Shown here one piece after another: positions 1 to 7,985 of a stretch of 42,318 nucleotides of DNA (positions are counted from its first letter, which is position 1; every line of letters begins with the position of its first letter). The stretch lies in contig JAFGFK010000279.1 of the NCBI GenBank assembly GCA_016931135.1, positions 1-42,318 of the forward strand, read 5' to 3'. The position numbers were made by a program, and so were the translations under genes. This DNA comes from Candidatus Sumerlaeota bacterium. Its GTDB lineage: Bacteria > Sumerlaeota > Sumerlaeia > MWCT01. A model generated the notes under the pieces. It worked only from the letters and a program-made list of their open reading frames with translations. It did not search any database and was not told where the DNA came from.

Positions 1-1
1 A

Positions 2-30
2 TTGACTTTTTTCATCCTTTGAACTTTAAA
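2..30 (+). promoter_or_regulatory. putative sigma70-type promoter for the phosphodiester glycosidase gene
   Basis: TTGACT (2-7) is followed after 17 nt by TTTAAA (25-30). The predicted transcript would have a leader of about 100 nt before the ATG at 140. The call rests on sequence match alone, and the window edge hides anything further upstream. Confidence 0.4.
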
Positions 31-35
31 CCAAT

Positions 36-49
36 ATCAGTTTTCCGAG
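36..49 (+). repeat. possible partial copy of the 41-nt dispersed repeat
   Basis: ATCAGTTTTCCGAG is identical to positions 4-17 of the repeat at 5201-5241 and 27959-27999. Similarity ends after the core. It lies in the leader of the phosphodiester glycosidase gene. It could be a decayed copy or a chance match. Confidence 0.35.
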
Positions 50-139
50 AGTTTCAATATGATATTTTTTTCTCGGAATAACAAGGTTCTTTCTCGTTCA
101 TTTGAGAGAGGAGACAAATTTTTTACAAGGAGAATCGCC

Positions 140-1675
140 ATGAGAAATCTTCCTGCCATTTGTATTTTAACCATTATCATGATGTTCGGTCTTATTGCTC
201 CGGATTCCCGGGCGGCTTGGGAAACTATCGCCACGGGTTTCGATTACCAGATGTTCACCGAGGCGGGTCCTACGCGCGTTTTTGTAACGCGGATGCAGAA
301 CGGAAATTCCAATTACGCCTTTGATACGATGAACGCCGGGGGGTACTTCAACTCTTCGGCAGTCTCCTACGGGCGCGAAACAGTCAGCGGGATGGTCTCG
401 CGTTACAATAATTCCCTGAATGATTATTTCTGGAAGGAGTGGGGAAAGCGCAATGACATTATCGCCGCCGTGAACGGGGATTACTGGGAGCGGGAATATT
501 ATCCCAGCGGACCTTATACAGGGTATCCTGCGGGGGGAATGGTCCAGAGCGGCTGGTTCTGCCGGAGGTTTCCCGGTTTCAGCGGCGGAAGCGGCGTATT
601 TGTGAACGCCTGGGGCGTTCCTCATATCGGCGGCGACGTGTGGAACGGGGACAACTCGGCAGCCTGGCAGAAAGTTGTTTTTTTCGATTCTTCCGAGGCG
701 CATATTACCAATATAAACAAAACCCGCGGATCGGATGATTTGATCGTCTATACGCGGCACCAGGGACCTCATACAAAAACCGATAACAGCGGGGTGGAGG
801 TTGTTGCGGAGGTAAACCGCACCGCATTGCCGTACGCCTACAGCGCCCCCTCCAATTCCTGCACCGCAACCATCAAGGAAATCCGCGATGGACAAGGCTC
901 CACCTATATCCCTTATGACCAGATCGTTCTTTCCGGTTCCGGCTCCTATGCCACAACCCTTAGAGATAAATGCGTCGTGGGGCAAACCATGTCCATCTAT
1001 TTGACCATTCGCGATTATGGTTTTTCCGGTAGAACCCCCGCGCATCCCGCGCAGGATTGGACCAGCGGTTATGCCAGCTGTGGATGCGATCGCGAAATCC
1101 TTATTGACAGCCAGGTGACAAACCTGCCTTCGCCCGATACCACCAAGCGCGCACGAACGGCGTTCGCCTATAATGCCACTTATACCTTTCTTGTGGTTGT
1201 TGAAGAACAATACTCGGGCGGCGCGTATGGAATGAACTTTCAGGAACTCGCCGAATTCTGCCGCGACCGGTTATCCGCAACCCATGCCGCCTCTGTGGAT
1301 GGCGGAGGCTCTTCCTGCATGTGGGTGAAGGGAAAAGGCATTGTGAACAATCCCTCCGATGGCGGTGAACGCGCCACCTATAACGGCATGATGTTCACTT
1401 CTCTTCAAGCCCCCAGCTATTCCACGGCATTTTCCACAGGGCTGACGGTTCAAACCAATAAAAGCACAACCCTTTACCTCGGTCCGGGCAGCAATTTCTG
1501 CGCCAGGGCGTCCTTATCAACGGGACAAACCGGAATTATTCTCAGCCATACTCAAAACGGATATTACGCAAAGAGCAAAAACTGGTGGAAATGCTCGATC
1601 GGCGGCATGGAAGGCTGGATTGCGGAAAGCGATCTTACCCTGGCTGCCCGCATTACGACATGGGAGCAATATTGA
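140..1675 (+). CDS. secreted phosphodiester glycosidase (NAGPA-like) with C-terminal SH3-like domain
   Basis: The ATG at 140 is preferred over the ORF-track start at 59. It follows AAGGAG at good spacing and opens directly on a signal peptide (MRNLPAICILTIIMMFGLIA, cut near SRA-AW), giving 511 residues. The central region has the features of phosphodiester glycosidase (NAGPA, PF09992) domains, notably the motif VDGGGSSCMW followed by a glycine-rich stretch and NGMMF. Family members cleave sugar-1-phosphodiester bonds such as GlcNAc-1-phosphodiesters, and bacterial ones are often linked to exopolysaccharide. The last 70 or so residues (TTLYLGPGSNF, GWIAESDL) read as a bacterial SH3-like domain, which in other proteins binds cell wall. 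The product is probably exported. The convergent neighbours on the other strand are glycosyltransferases, which fits a surface-glycan role. The substrate is unknown. Confidence 0.82.
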   Translation: MRNLPAICILTIIMMFGLIAPDSRAAWETIATGFDYQMFTEAGPTRVFVTRMQNGNSNYAFDTMNAGGYFNSSAVSYGRETVSGMVSRYNNSLNDYFWKEWGKRNDIIAAVNGDYWEREYYPSGPYTGYPAGGMVQSGWFCRRFPGFSGGSGVFVNAWGVPHIGGDVWNGDNSAAWQKVVFFDSSEAHITNINKTRGSDDLIVYTRHQGPHTKTDNSGVEVVAEVNRTALPYAYSAPSNSCTATIKEIRDGQGSTYIPYDQIVLSGSGSYATTLRDKCVVGQTMSIYLTIRDYGFSGRTPAHPAQDWTSGYASCGCDREILIDSQVTNLPSPDTTKRARTAFAYNATYTFLVVVEEQYSGGAYGMNFQELAEFCRDRLSATHAASVDGGGSSCMWVKGKGIVNNPSDGGERATYNGMMFTSLQAPSYSTAFSTGLTVQTNKSTTLYLGPGSNFCARASLSTGQTGIILSHTQNGYYAKSKNWWKCSIGGMEGWIAESDLTLAARITTWEQY

Positions 1676-1687
1676 TGGAATAAGCAG

Positions 1688-1703
1688 CGCCCGATGAGGG
1701 GCG
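1688..1703 (+). terminator. weak GC-rich hairpin between convergent genes
   Basis: CGCCC, a 6-nt loop and GGGCG lie in the 47-nt gap between two convergent stop codons. No T-run follows on either strand, so it is at best a weak or factor-dependent terminator. Confidence 0.25.
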
Positions 1704-1722
1704 GTTACCTGAATTTCCGAGT

Positions 1723-2460
1723 TTAAAACAGAACCCAATCCTGCACCAGTGATGAGGATGTTCCGTAAAGATAGGCGCGGATATAATTCAAGCGGATTTC
1801 CCTGATTCCATCCCGAATGCCGATTTCCACGGGTCCGGAAACCGGCTCTTTCGTTTCTATAACGAAATCTGCGATGTTGGATTCCCCGGGAGCGTTCCCA
1901 ACCTTGATGATCTGTTGAGCTGGCGTTTCCCCATTGGATAACCAACTGACGAACTGCCGTTCGCCGCTCGAGATTTTATGGGGATAGAAGGAAACGTTAC
2001 CGCTTGCCTGCGTTATAATGGTTTGTCTTTTAAAATCGATCAGATAGATTTTTTTGTTACTATCGGTTTCCTTCCCCGAGGGAAAGAAACGGGATTGCCC
2101 GAAGGAGATCACCAGTTCCATCCGATCCCCGATATTGATGTAAAATTCGCCCTTTCCCGTATCCACATTCGTGAATTCGATCGCAGTGTGGAGATCGAAA
2201 TTCGGGGGCAGGCTTCGGGAAGGCAGCGTGATCATCGCCTCTTCAAGTCCCGGATTCTTGTCTTCTATATTCAGAATACAGCGTTTGTTTTCAAGCCTGG
2301 TCGTGCCTGTAGTGTTCTTCATATCCCACAAGAGTTCGTGAATCAATTCGTCGCTGAAATCGTCCTTCCATAAAACGGCGGCGGAAAGGGGGTTCAGGAT
2401 GAACATGCTGAAAGCCGGAAGGAATAGAATTATGGGAATATTTTTAATCCTGAGAATCAT
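1723..2460 (-). CDS. secreted lectin-like (concanavalin/LamG-type) protein, function unknown
   Basis: This 245-residue protein has a clear signal peptide (MILRIKNIPIILFLPAFSMF, cut near LSAA) and then one beta-rich domain beginning LWKDDFSD. That opening, 'D-[DT]-F-S/T...W', followed by alternating strands and ending in a strand like EIRLNYIRAYLYG, is typical of concanavalin/LamG-like jelly rolls of the DUF1080 kind. Such domains bind sugars or sit beside hydrolases. No catalytic residues are evident. It lies 45 nt downstream of the membrane glycosyltransferase gene on the same strand, so the two are probably co-transcribed. There is no strong ribosome-binding site, which suggests coupling or a weak start. 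Its fold resembles the terminal domains of the 1153-residue protein at 9170. The exact family is not identified. Confidence 0.65.
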   Translation of the reverse strand: MILRIKNIPIILFLPAFSMFILNPLSAAVLWKDDFSDELIHELLWDMKNTTGTTRLENKRCILNIEDKNPGLEEAMITLPSRSLPPNFDLHTAIEFTNVDTGKGEFYINIGDRMELVISFGQSRFFPSGKETDSNKKIYLIDFKRQTIITQASGNVSFYPHKISSGERQFVSWLSNGETPAQQIIKVGNAPGESNIADFVIETKEPVSGPVEIGIRDGIREIRLNYIRAYLYGTSSSLVQDWVLF

Positions 2461-2505
2461 AGTGATTGAGACGCTTTCATAAACAAAAAAAATTGCATGA
2501 CATCT

Positions 2506-4950
2506 TTACTTTATAATGACCTTGTTCGCCTGTTCCGAAGTTTGGTTTTTCGTCGTTTTCTGCGGTTGATAATTGACGGAATAGAGTTCATTGCCGCCCG
2601 CCTTGAAAATCGGCTTCAGATAACCGGAAGCAATCCATTGCTCCAGATTCAATTCCCGCAGTATCTTATGCTTTTTTTCCATGTCGATCCTGAGATAATA
2701 ATCGATCTTCAACTCCTTGAAGAATTTCAATTTCTCCCGTTCGTCTTTTATGCCGTACGCCTTCTGCATCTCCCAGTCATCGAGGTGAACGATGTTAATC
2801 GAGGGGTCGTAAAGCAGATAACGATTGTCATGAGTTAGAAGCGTTTTTCCGAGCATCAGGGTATTGACATGATCGATCATTCGGGCGTCGGCGCCAAAGA
2901 CATGGCTGTAAAACTCATCCGGCATCATGCCCGGACGCCTCAGGGCGGGGAGATGCTGGGGATATTCCTCCTTGTCTTTTATAACGACCGGGTGAGTTAT
3001 CTTGAAATTCATCAAAGCAAAGGGCAATCCCGGGAGGATAATCACGAGGATACACCAGACATGGAATAGCGCCCGCATTTTTTCACTGGAAAAGTATTCC
3101 ATTACGACAAAAGCGAACAGGATCATCGGCGCAAGGATCGGGATGATCTGATAAAGGTAGTATCCAGCCAGAAAATAATGATAGGACAAAAGACACACAA
3201 AAAGGAACAGCGCCAGAAAAATGGTTTTTTGATTATTGGTAAGATATTTGATCAGCCTGCCGGATCGGGGGTGCCTTTTGCCTTTCAGTTTTTGCGAAAG
3301 GGCTTGCGCAATCCATATTATGATCCCTGGAACGCACAAGGCAAGAAATATCGGAGCGAGTAACCATGCCCATCTCTGGAAGAGGATCAGATAGTAAAAG
3401 GTGGCGATGATTTTGGCAAACAAGGTGAAACGAACGCCGCCTTCCTGGGTTTGCGCATACCACAAATGACGGTTTTCTTCATTGATCGTTCCGGTTTTCT
3501 GTTTATCGTTCACCATGTAGAGAGCGGCTGTATCGATGCCATCCCCATTTTCCAGCCATTCGCCCTGCATGGAAGATAGAATCCGGGGATTGATGTTTTT
3601 CCCTCCGAAGATCGAGGAAAAATAAGGATAAACCGGATTACCGGTCAATGCCCAGTTCCGCGCATACCAGGGCGCGGCAATCAGAAAACACGCCAATATC
3701 AACCGCAGGAAAAATCCGCTTTTGAACAATTCCCCGAGCGTGTCCCAGTCGTCATTATAGGTATATTCCGGTTCAGCCACCTGCTTCAACCGCTCCGGAT
3801 CTCCCAGCATCTCGGAATATTCCTCCTGATCGGAAAGCATGGGAACCCTCGAATGAACCAGGAATATGAGAAAAACCCAGGCAACGAGCAAGAGGGGCGT
3901 CAAATAATTGATATGACAGGCAAATGCAGCGACCAGGGCGCTGAGCATGGCATAGGAGCGAAGTTTTGTGTCGATATACATAACGGCGAGGTAAAGAAAA
4001 GCTGCCGTAAAAAGAATCGTGAGGGCGTAATCGGATGTAAGCGTGAAATACCGGATGCCATAAGGGATGGTGCAGAAGAGCAGCGTCAAGGCTAAGGCGC
4101 TCAGCGTCACGCGGGTCAACCGGAGGATTAAATGATAAATCAGGAGGAGAGAACCCACGCAGCATACAGGCGCCAGAATCTGGGCGTGACAGTTTGACCA
4201 GAAACCGAATACGACTGAAGGCATGGCGCTCGCCAGGCGGTACATCTGGGGATAATTCGATCCTGTTCCGATCCCCATTTGGGCGACAATCTTCACCGGG
4301 AACCGGTGATTGAGAAAAAGGCTCCGCGCCATTCCAAGATAAGAGAGGCTGTCCCAGTAAGTGACAGGATAAAACAGGGCATGATAAAAGATGAGGAGGG
4401 TGATGAGAATCGCGCCTCCCAGGAAAAAGACCGCGCACATCCCCTGGAAAAATCCTGCGGGATGGATGATGGTTTGGGAATAGGCCCGGGACGCCACGGA
4501 GCGTTGTGCGGAACGCATCAGGAAATCATCCGCATATCCTTTGGAAACCTTGACCGGTCTCACCCAGTGCGCGGATGATGAAACAAGCAACGCTACAGTC
4601 AAAGCCAGAAGCAGACCCATGATCGCCCAGCCATAAAAGAATCCGAAGACGCCGCATATCTCCCCCAGGAACGTCGTCATGCTCAATCCCAGAACAAAAC
4701 TCAGAGCCAGGTAGGCAAGGCGGGGGATGAAGATATCAAAACATTTTAACAGAAAATGCCCCAGAAACATGTAAACCGCCAGGGGAACAAGGGAAAGAAG
4801 CGTCTCTTTAAAAGGAAAGTGGGCGAAGGTCAAATCCCATGATCGGAAAAGAGAGGGATAAACCAGGAACAGATTGGGATGTTTATACGTTAAAAATCCC
4901 CACCAGAAGAACATCCAGAATATCAGGAATACTTTGCCCGTGCTCTTCAT
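2506..4950 (-). CDS. polytopic membrane glycosyltransferase, GT-C (ArnT/PMT-like)
   Basis: The 814-residue protein has roughly a dozen hydrophobic segments through residue ~640 and a soluble C-terminal domain of ~150 residues (THDNRYLLYDPSINIVHLDD). The first large extracytoplasmic loop carries YWDSLSYLGMAR, an acidic motif placed as in GT-C enzymes that use polyprenyl-phosphate sugars. Such enzymes move sugars to lipid A, proteins or glycans on the outer face of the inner membrane. The ATG at 4950 has an AAGGAG about 19 nt upstream, unusually far, and an in-frame stop rules out a longer protein. The lectin-like gene follows 45 nt downstream. Donor and acceptor cannot be told from sequence. 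An O-antigen-polymerase-like role is a less likely alternative. Confidence 0.75.
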   Translation of the reverse strand: MKSTGKVFLIFWMFFWWGFLTYKHPNLFLVYPSLFRSWDLTFAHFPFKETLLSLVPLAVYMFLGHFLLKCFDIFIPRLAYLALSFVLGLSMTTFLGEICGVFGFFYGWAIMGLLLALTVALLVSSSAHWVRPVKVSKGYADDFLMRSAQRSVASRAYSQTIIHPAGFFQGMCAVFFLGGAILITLLIFYHALFYPVTYWDSLSYLGMARSLFLNHRFPVKIVAQMGIGTGSNYPQMYRLASAMPSVVFGFWSNCHAQILAPVCCVGSLLLIYHLILRLTRVTLSALALTLLFCTIPYGIRYFTLTSDYALTILFTAAFLYLAVMYIDTKLRSYAMLSALVAAFACHINYLTPLLLVAWVFLIFLVHSRVPMLSDQEEYSEMLGDPERLKQVAEPEYTYNDDWDTLGELFKSGFFLRLILACFLIAAPWYARNWALTGNPVYPYFSSIFGGKNINPRILSSMQGEWLENGDGIDTAALYMVNDKQKTGTINEENRHLWYAQTQEGGVRFTLFAKIIATFYYLILFQRWAWLLAPIFLALCVPGIIIWIAQALSQKLKGKRHPRSGRLIKYLTNNQKTIFLALFLFVCLLSYHYFLAGYYLYQIIPILAPMILFAFVVMEYFSSEKMRALFHVWCILVIILPGLPFALMNFKITHPVVIKDKEEYPQHLPALRRPGMMPDEFYSHVFGADARMIDHVNTLMLGKTLLTHDNRYLLYDPSINIVHLDDWEMQKAYGIKDEREKLKFFKELKIDYYLRIDMEKKHKILRELNLEQWIASGYLKPIFKAGGNELYSVNYQPQKTTKNQTSEQANKVIIK

Positions 4951-5059
4951 CGTTATTTAAAATGAAAGACTCCTTCTAAAGACTGCATACTATCAAGAGT
5001 AATAACGACATACTTTTTTCGATCATACAAGTACTTTTTGAAAAATATCTTGATGGGCG

Positions 5060-5097
5060 CATCCTGACTCTATTCCGGGAACGCAGGATGATTCCCG
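5060..5097. repeat. two interleaved inverted repeats (mutually exclusive hairpins)
   Basis: CATCCTG (5060-5066) pairs with CAGGATG (5084-5090), and CGGGAA (5076-5081) pairs with TTCCCG (5092-5097). The arms alternate a-b-a'-b', so the two stems cannot both form as simple hairpins. The connecting loop of one nucleotide is too short for a normal pseudoknot. This could be an alternative-structure switch or chance. Confidence 0.4.
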
Positions 5098-5200
5098 CGG
5101 GGTCATTATCTATAAACATCCTCAACTTTAATGGGTTTTGGCGTTGTTTGTAGTGAAGGGTATGGTATTATTCATAATCGGTATCATGATCCTCAAATTT

Positions 5201-5241
5201 TGACCCCATAATCCTCCCTATTACTCGGAAAACTGATGCGC
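5201..5241 (-). repeat. 41-nt dispersed intergenic repeat, copy 1
   Basis: Read on the minus strand this begins GCGCATCAGTTTTCCGAGTA and matches 27959-27999 at 38 of 41 positions with no gaps. It starts 5 nt past the stop codon of the OsmC-like gene. A 14-nt core also occurs at 36-49. Confidence 0.75.
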
Positions 5242-5246
5242 CATTT

Positions 5247-5660
5247 TTACGCGATTCGCAGTTTGTATGTTACGGGGCATGATACGGAGTTGGATATGGC
5301 GCAGTATTTTTCGGTGAGACTTTCCAATTCTTCCCCGATATCGCCGGTTTGCCCTGAGATCGAAAGGGTGGCTTCCACGTTCACGGAAGTAAACATGAGT
5401 CCTTTGGGAGTTTTTTCCAGACGCCCCGTCGCCTTGCTTTCATAGCGCGTGGGGGAGAGTTTTTTCTTACGAAGGAAGAAGAAAAGAGTTGTCATCAGAC
5501 AACCTTCAATAGAGGCGACGAACAAATCCTCCGGAGTCCAGACTCCCGGCGTTCCCTGGAATTCGGGGGGTGAGGAAACCTCCAGTTGGGGTTTTTCGGG
5601 CAGGATGAATATTCCCTTTTCCTTTTCCGCCTTTTTCAAAAAGGTGGTATAAGCGTACAT
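5247..5660 (-). CDS. OsmC/Ohr-family protein
   Basis: This 137-residue protein has the length and motifs of the OsmC/Ohr family of thiol-dependent (hydro)peroxide reductases. The first conserved cysteine lies in PEDLFVASIEGCLM (Cys54) at the start of the long central helix. The second lies in EKYCAISNSV (Cys120), followed by CPV and a final beta strand. Family members are cytosolic dimers that detoxify organic hydroperoxides, although OsmC-like YhfA-type members have no assigned substrate. The ribosome-binding site is strong (AAGGAGGG, 4 nt before ATG). It follows the radical SAM gene by 59 nt on the same strand and may be read through from it, but its own strong ribosome-binding site also allows separate expression. 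Confidence 0.9.
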   Translation of the reverse strand: MYAYTTFLKKAEKEKGIFILPEKPQLEVSSPPEFQGTPGVWTPEDLFVASIEGCLMTTLFFFLRKKKLSPTRYESKATGRLEKTPKGLMFTSVNVEATLSISGQTGDIGEELESLTEKYCAISNSVSCPVTYKLRIA

Positions 5661-5719
5661 TTGTCCCTCCTTGCAGTTATAGGATCATTTCGCGTCATTG
5701 CATCGGTTTTCGATGGTTT

Positions 5720-6844
5720 TTAACGCGGTTTCTTACGAAGGAGCGCTTTCAAGATGGTCATGGGATGGCTCAGGATATAGAAAAGGAAATTCCAGAAATC
5801 CTCCTGAATCATGTTCCGGAAGTCGCAGTTATTGGAACAGTTGCGGCAATAATTGTGATTTTGCAGCCGTTTTCGGATGTCATTGGCTTTCTTTGAAAAC
5901 CATATCTTTTCCAGGCTTTCCCCCGATTCCGGAAAATTGCCGAAACAGAACTGTTTTTCGACATAGTGGCAGGGGAGAAGGTTTCCCTCGACGTCGATGT
6001 AAGCGCTGCGATAACCCGCCATGCAGGGATAGGTCCGTCTTTTTTTGATGAGATGATCTTTATATTTGGAATACAGATACGCCTTTTCCGGGAAGCATGG
6101 GATCAGAATCCGGTTGATAAAGTCGATGATCTTTTTTGTCGTTTGAGGGGAACGGGGAATCATTTCCTTATTCTGATTATCGAAGAAATCGGATTCTGTC
6201 GCTAAAGTCCAGGTCATCGATGGCGTAAGGGCGCGCAGCAGGTGGTGAATATCCGTCAACCGGTTCACATTTTGTTCGGTTATAAGGGAAAGGACGCCCA
6301 CTTCGAAATGAGGACTCGAAAGGGAGCGAAGGCGGCGAATGGTTTCCACAGCCTTTTGATAGGCTCCCGGGACTCCCCTCATCCGGTCATGAACCACTTC
6401 GTCCCCATCGATGGATATCCCGATCTTGAAATCTATGGTTTGAGGAATCACGGAAAGAATCTGTTTCGTGGTTTCCACTATGGCGGAAGTCAATATCCCA
6501 TTTGACGGAATGGAAATTCTCCTGAGATTTGTCAGACGCCTGGAGGCGCTTGAAAGGATGTCCTTCAGGTCTTTCCGCAGAAAGGGCTCTCCACCGGTCA
6601 GGCTCAATATGCGCAGGTCTTTCCAGAGGGGGTCCTGAAAAAGACGGTCAAAATCCTCGAAGGAGAGCTCCTTCAGGTCTTTTTTTTTCCAGATCTGGCA
6701 CATGGAACACCGGCAATTGCATCGTTCCGTGATATTGAGAAGGAGAAAAGTGGGATATTGACCATGATGGATGAATTTATGAAACCGGGAGATAACGCCT
6801 TTTACCGGTCCGGCAAACATTATTTTTAGATAACCGGAATTCAT
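5720..6844 (-). CDS. radical SAM protein with SPASM-type C-terminal Fe-S domain
   Basis: The 374-residue protein shows the radical SAM CX3CX2C motif as Cys42-NCR-Cys46-SM-Cys49 inside NITERCNCRCSMC, followed by a GGEP-type loop (LSLTGGEPFLRKDL). The C-terminal third holds a SPASM-like cysteine set: CMAGYRSAYIDVEGNLLPC, then CFGNF and CRNCSNNCDF. SPASM proteins modify peptides or proteins or act as anaerobic sulfatase maturases, and related enzymes occur in polysaccharide and antibiotic clusters. The ATG overlaps the stop of the upstream glycosyltransferase gene by 4 nt (ATGA), so translation is coupled. No small precursor-peptide gene is seen nearby, which argues against a simple RiPP pathway. 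The substrate is unknown. A role tailoring the same glycan or carrier as its operon partners is inference. Confidence 0.85.
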   Translation of the reverse strand: MNSGYLKIMFAGPVKGVISRFHKFIHHGQYPTFLLLNITERCNCRCSMCQIWKKKDLKELSFEDFDRLFQDPLWKDLRILSLTGGEPFLRKDLKDILSSASRRLTNLRRISIPSNGILTSAIVETTKQILSVIPQTIDFKIGISIDGDEVVHDRMRGVPGAYQKAVETIRRLRSLSSPHFEVGVLSLITEQNVNRLTDIHHLLRALTPSMTWTLATESDFFDNQNKEMIPRSPQTTKKIIDFINRILIPCFPEKAYLYSKYKDHLIKKRRTYPCMAGYRSAYIDVEGNLLPCHYVEKQFCFGNFPESGESLEKIWFSKKANDIRKRLQNHNYCRNCSNNCDFRNMIQEDFWNFLFYILSHPMTILKALLRKKPR

Positions 6845-7977
6845 AGGCTTTTTTTCAGGCGATTGAATACGGCAAGATATTTTCTGGCGGTATTTTCCCA
6901 GGAAAAGAGTTTGACTCTCTCATATCCCCGCTTGATAAGATTCTTCCTTTTGTCTTCATCCGCGAGGAGATTGCTCAACGCTTGAACCATGGACCCCTCA
7001 TCGTTCGGATCAACCAGGACGGACGCCTCTCCGGCAACCTCCGGCATGGAGGATCTGTTCGATGTGATGACAGGCAATCCGCACGCCATGGCTTCCACTA
7101 TGGGGAACCCGAAACCTTCGTATAAGGAGGCGTAAAACAGGACGGCTGCATGTTTATAGAGGGAAACCAGATGTTCCGTGGTCGCCCATTTGATATGATG
7201 AATCCGTTCTCTCAAGTTGGAGTTATACGCCTCTTTTTTTATGGTATGTTCTATTTCGTTCCATCCCGCGCCTGTTTGACCAACCAGGACAAAGTCATAT
7301 TCATCCGCCTCCCGGCACCTTTTGAAGGCGCGGATCATCCGGGGAACGTTTTTACTCCGAATCATCTGCCCGACAAAGAGGATATATTTACTGGAGATGC
7401 CATGGATCCGCTTGAGGGAATCGAATGGAATGCCTTCTTCTTCGGATATGGATGGGTCCAGCCCGTTGTGCGCCACTATGATGCGATCAGCGGGGATGTC
7501 CAGGTATTTCATGATGTCTTTTCCCGAACTCTGCGAAACCGTGAAAATCAGGTTTGCGTTCTTTGCCGTTGTTTTCAGAAACATGCGGAAATAATGCCTT
7601 TCCAGGAAGGGAAATTCATAAGGTAATACAAAACGCTTCAGATCATGGATTGTAACGGTAGAAATACAGGGAAGGCGGAACGGGGCGATATCGCTGGGAG
7701 ACCAGAAGACATCCACATCATGTTTCCGGGAAAGGCGGGGAAGGATAAAGTGTTCATAAAAGATTCGTCGAAGTCTGAATTTCCTCGTGATATCACAGAC
7801 AACATTGGTGAAATTATCACTTTTTATGGAATAATATCCGGCATTGTCTTTTCGGAGAAAAAGGATATATTCATTTTCCCTGTCAATCTCCGAAAGGGCG
7901 CGCAGGAGGTTTTTGGTGAATCGCCCTGCGCCGGTAATCCTGCGGTGCAATGGAAATGTATTGACTCCGATCCGCAT
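6841..7977 (-). CDS. GT4-family glycosyltransferase
   Basis: The 378-residue protein has a Rossmann-like N-terminal acceptor domain starting MRIGVNTFPLHRRITGAGRF and a C-terminal nucleotide-sugar domain. The latter is marked by LFVGQMIRSKNVPRMIRAF and the EX7E region LYEGFGFPIVEAMACGLPVI, followed by MPEVAGEASVLVDP. This is the standard GT-B, retaining GT4 architecture (mannosyl, glucosyl or similar transfer). It is cytosolic or peripheral to the inner membrane. It sits 8 nt after the GT2 gene and overlaps the radical SAM gene by 4 nt, so the three form one operon. Donor sugar cannot be predicted. Confidence 0.92.
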   Translation of the reverse strand: MRIGVNTFPLHRRITGAGRFTKNLLRALSEIDRENEYILFLRKDNAGYYSIKSDNFTNVVCDITRKFRLRRIFYEHFILPRLSRKHDVDVFWSPSDIAPFRLPCISTVTIHDLKRFVLPYEFPFLERHYFRMFLKTTAKNANLIFTVSQSSGKDIMKYLDIPADRIIVAHNGLDPSISEEEGIPFDSLKRIHGISSKYILFVGQMIRSKNVPRMIRAFKRCREADEYDFVLVGQTGAGWNEIEHTIKKEAYNSNLRERIHHIKWATTEHLVSLYKHAAVLFYASLYEGFGFPIVEAMACGLPVITSNRSSMPEVAGEASVLVDPNDEGSMVQALSNLLADEDKRKNLIKRGYERVKLFSWENTARKYLAVFNRLKKSL

Positions 7978-7985
7978 TTAATCGT

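Larger units (their letters stand above)
4951..5246. other. intergenic leader region between osmC-like and GT-C genes, no gene seen
   Basis: This 296-nt stretch has no credible ORF. It contains two interleaved inverted repeats (5060-5097) and one copy of a 41-nt dispersed repeat (5201-5241). Because both flanking genes are on the minus strand, it is the upstream region of the GT-C gene. Confidence 0.6.

Noticed and set aside
59-139. N-terminal extension of the phosphodiester glycosidase
   Set aside because: It would put 27 charged residues ahead of a signal peptide and translate across the ribosome-binding site of the ATG at 140.
167-1210. Minus-strand ORF of 347 aa opposite the phosphodiester glycosidase
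   Set aside because: No motifs or ribosome-binding site, and the plus strand has a signal peptide and NAGPA signature.
5060-5097. H-type pseudoknot
   Set aside because: The stems alternate as required, but the one-nucleotide loop cannot span the 7-bp stem, so mutually exclusive hairpins are the better reading.
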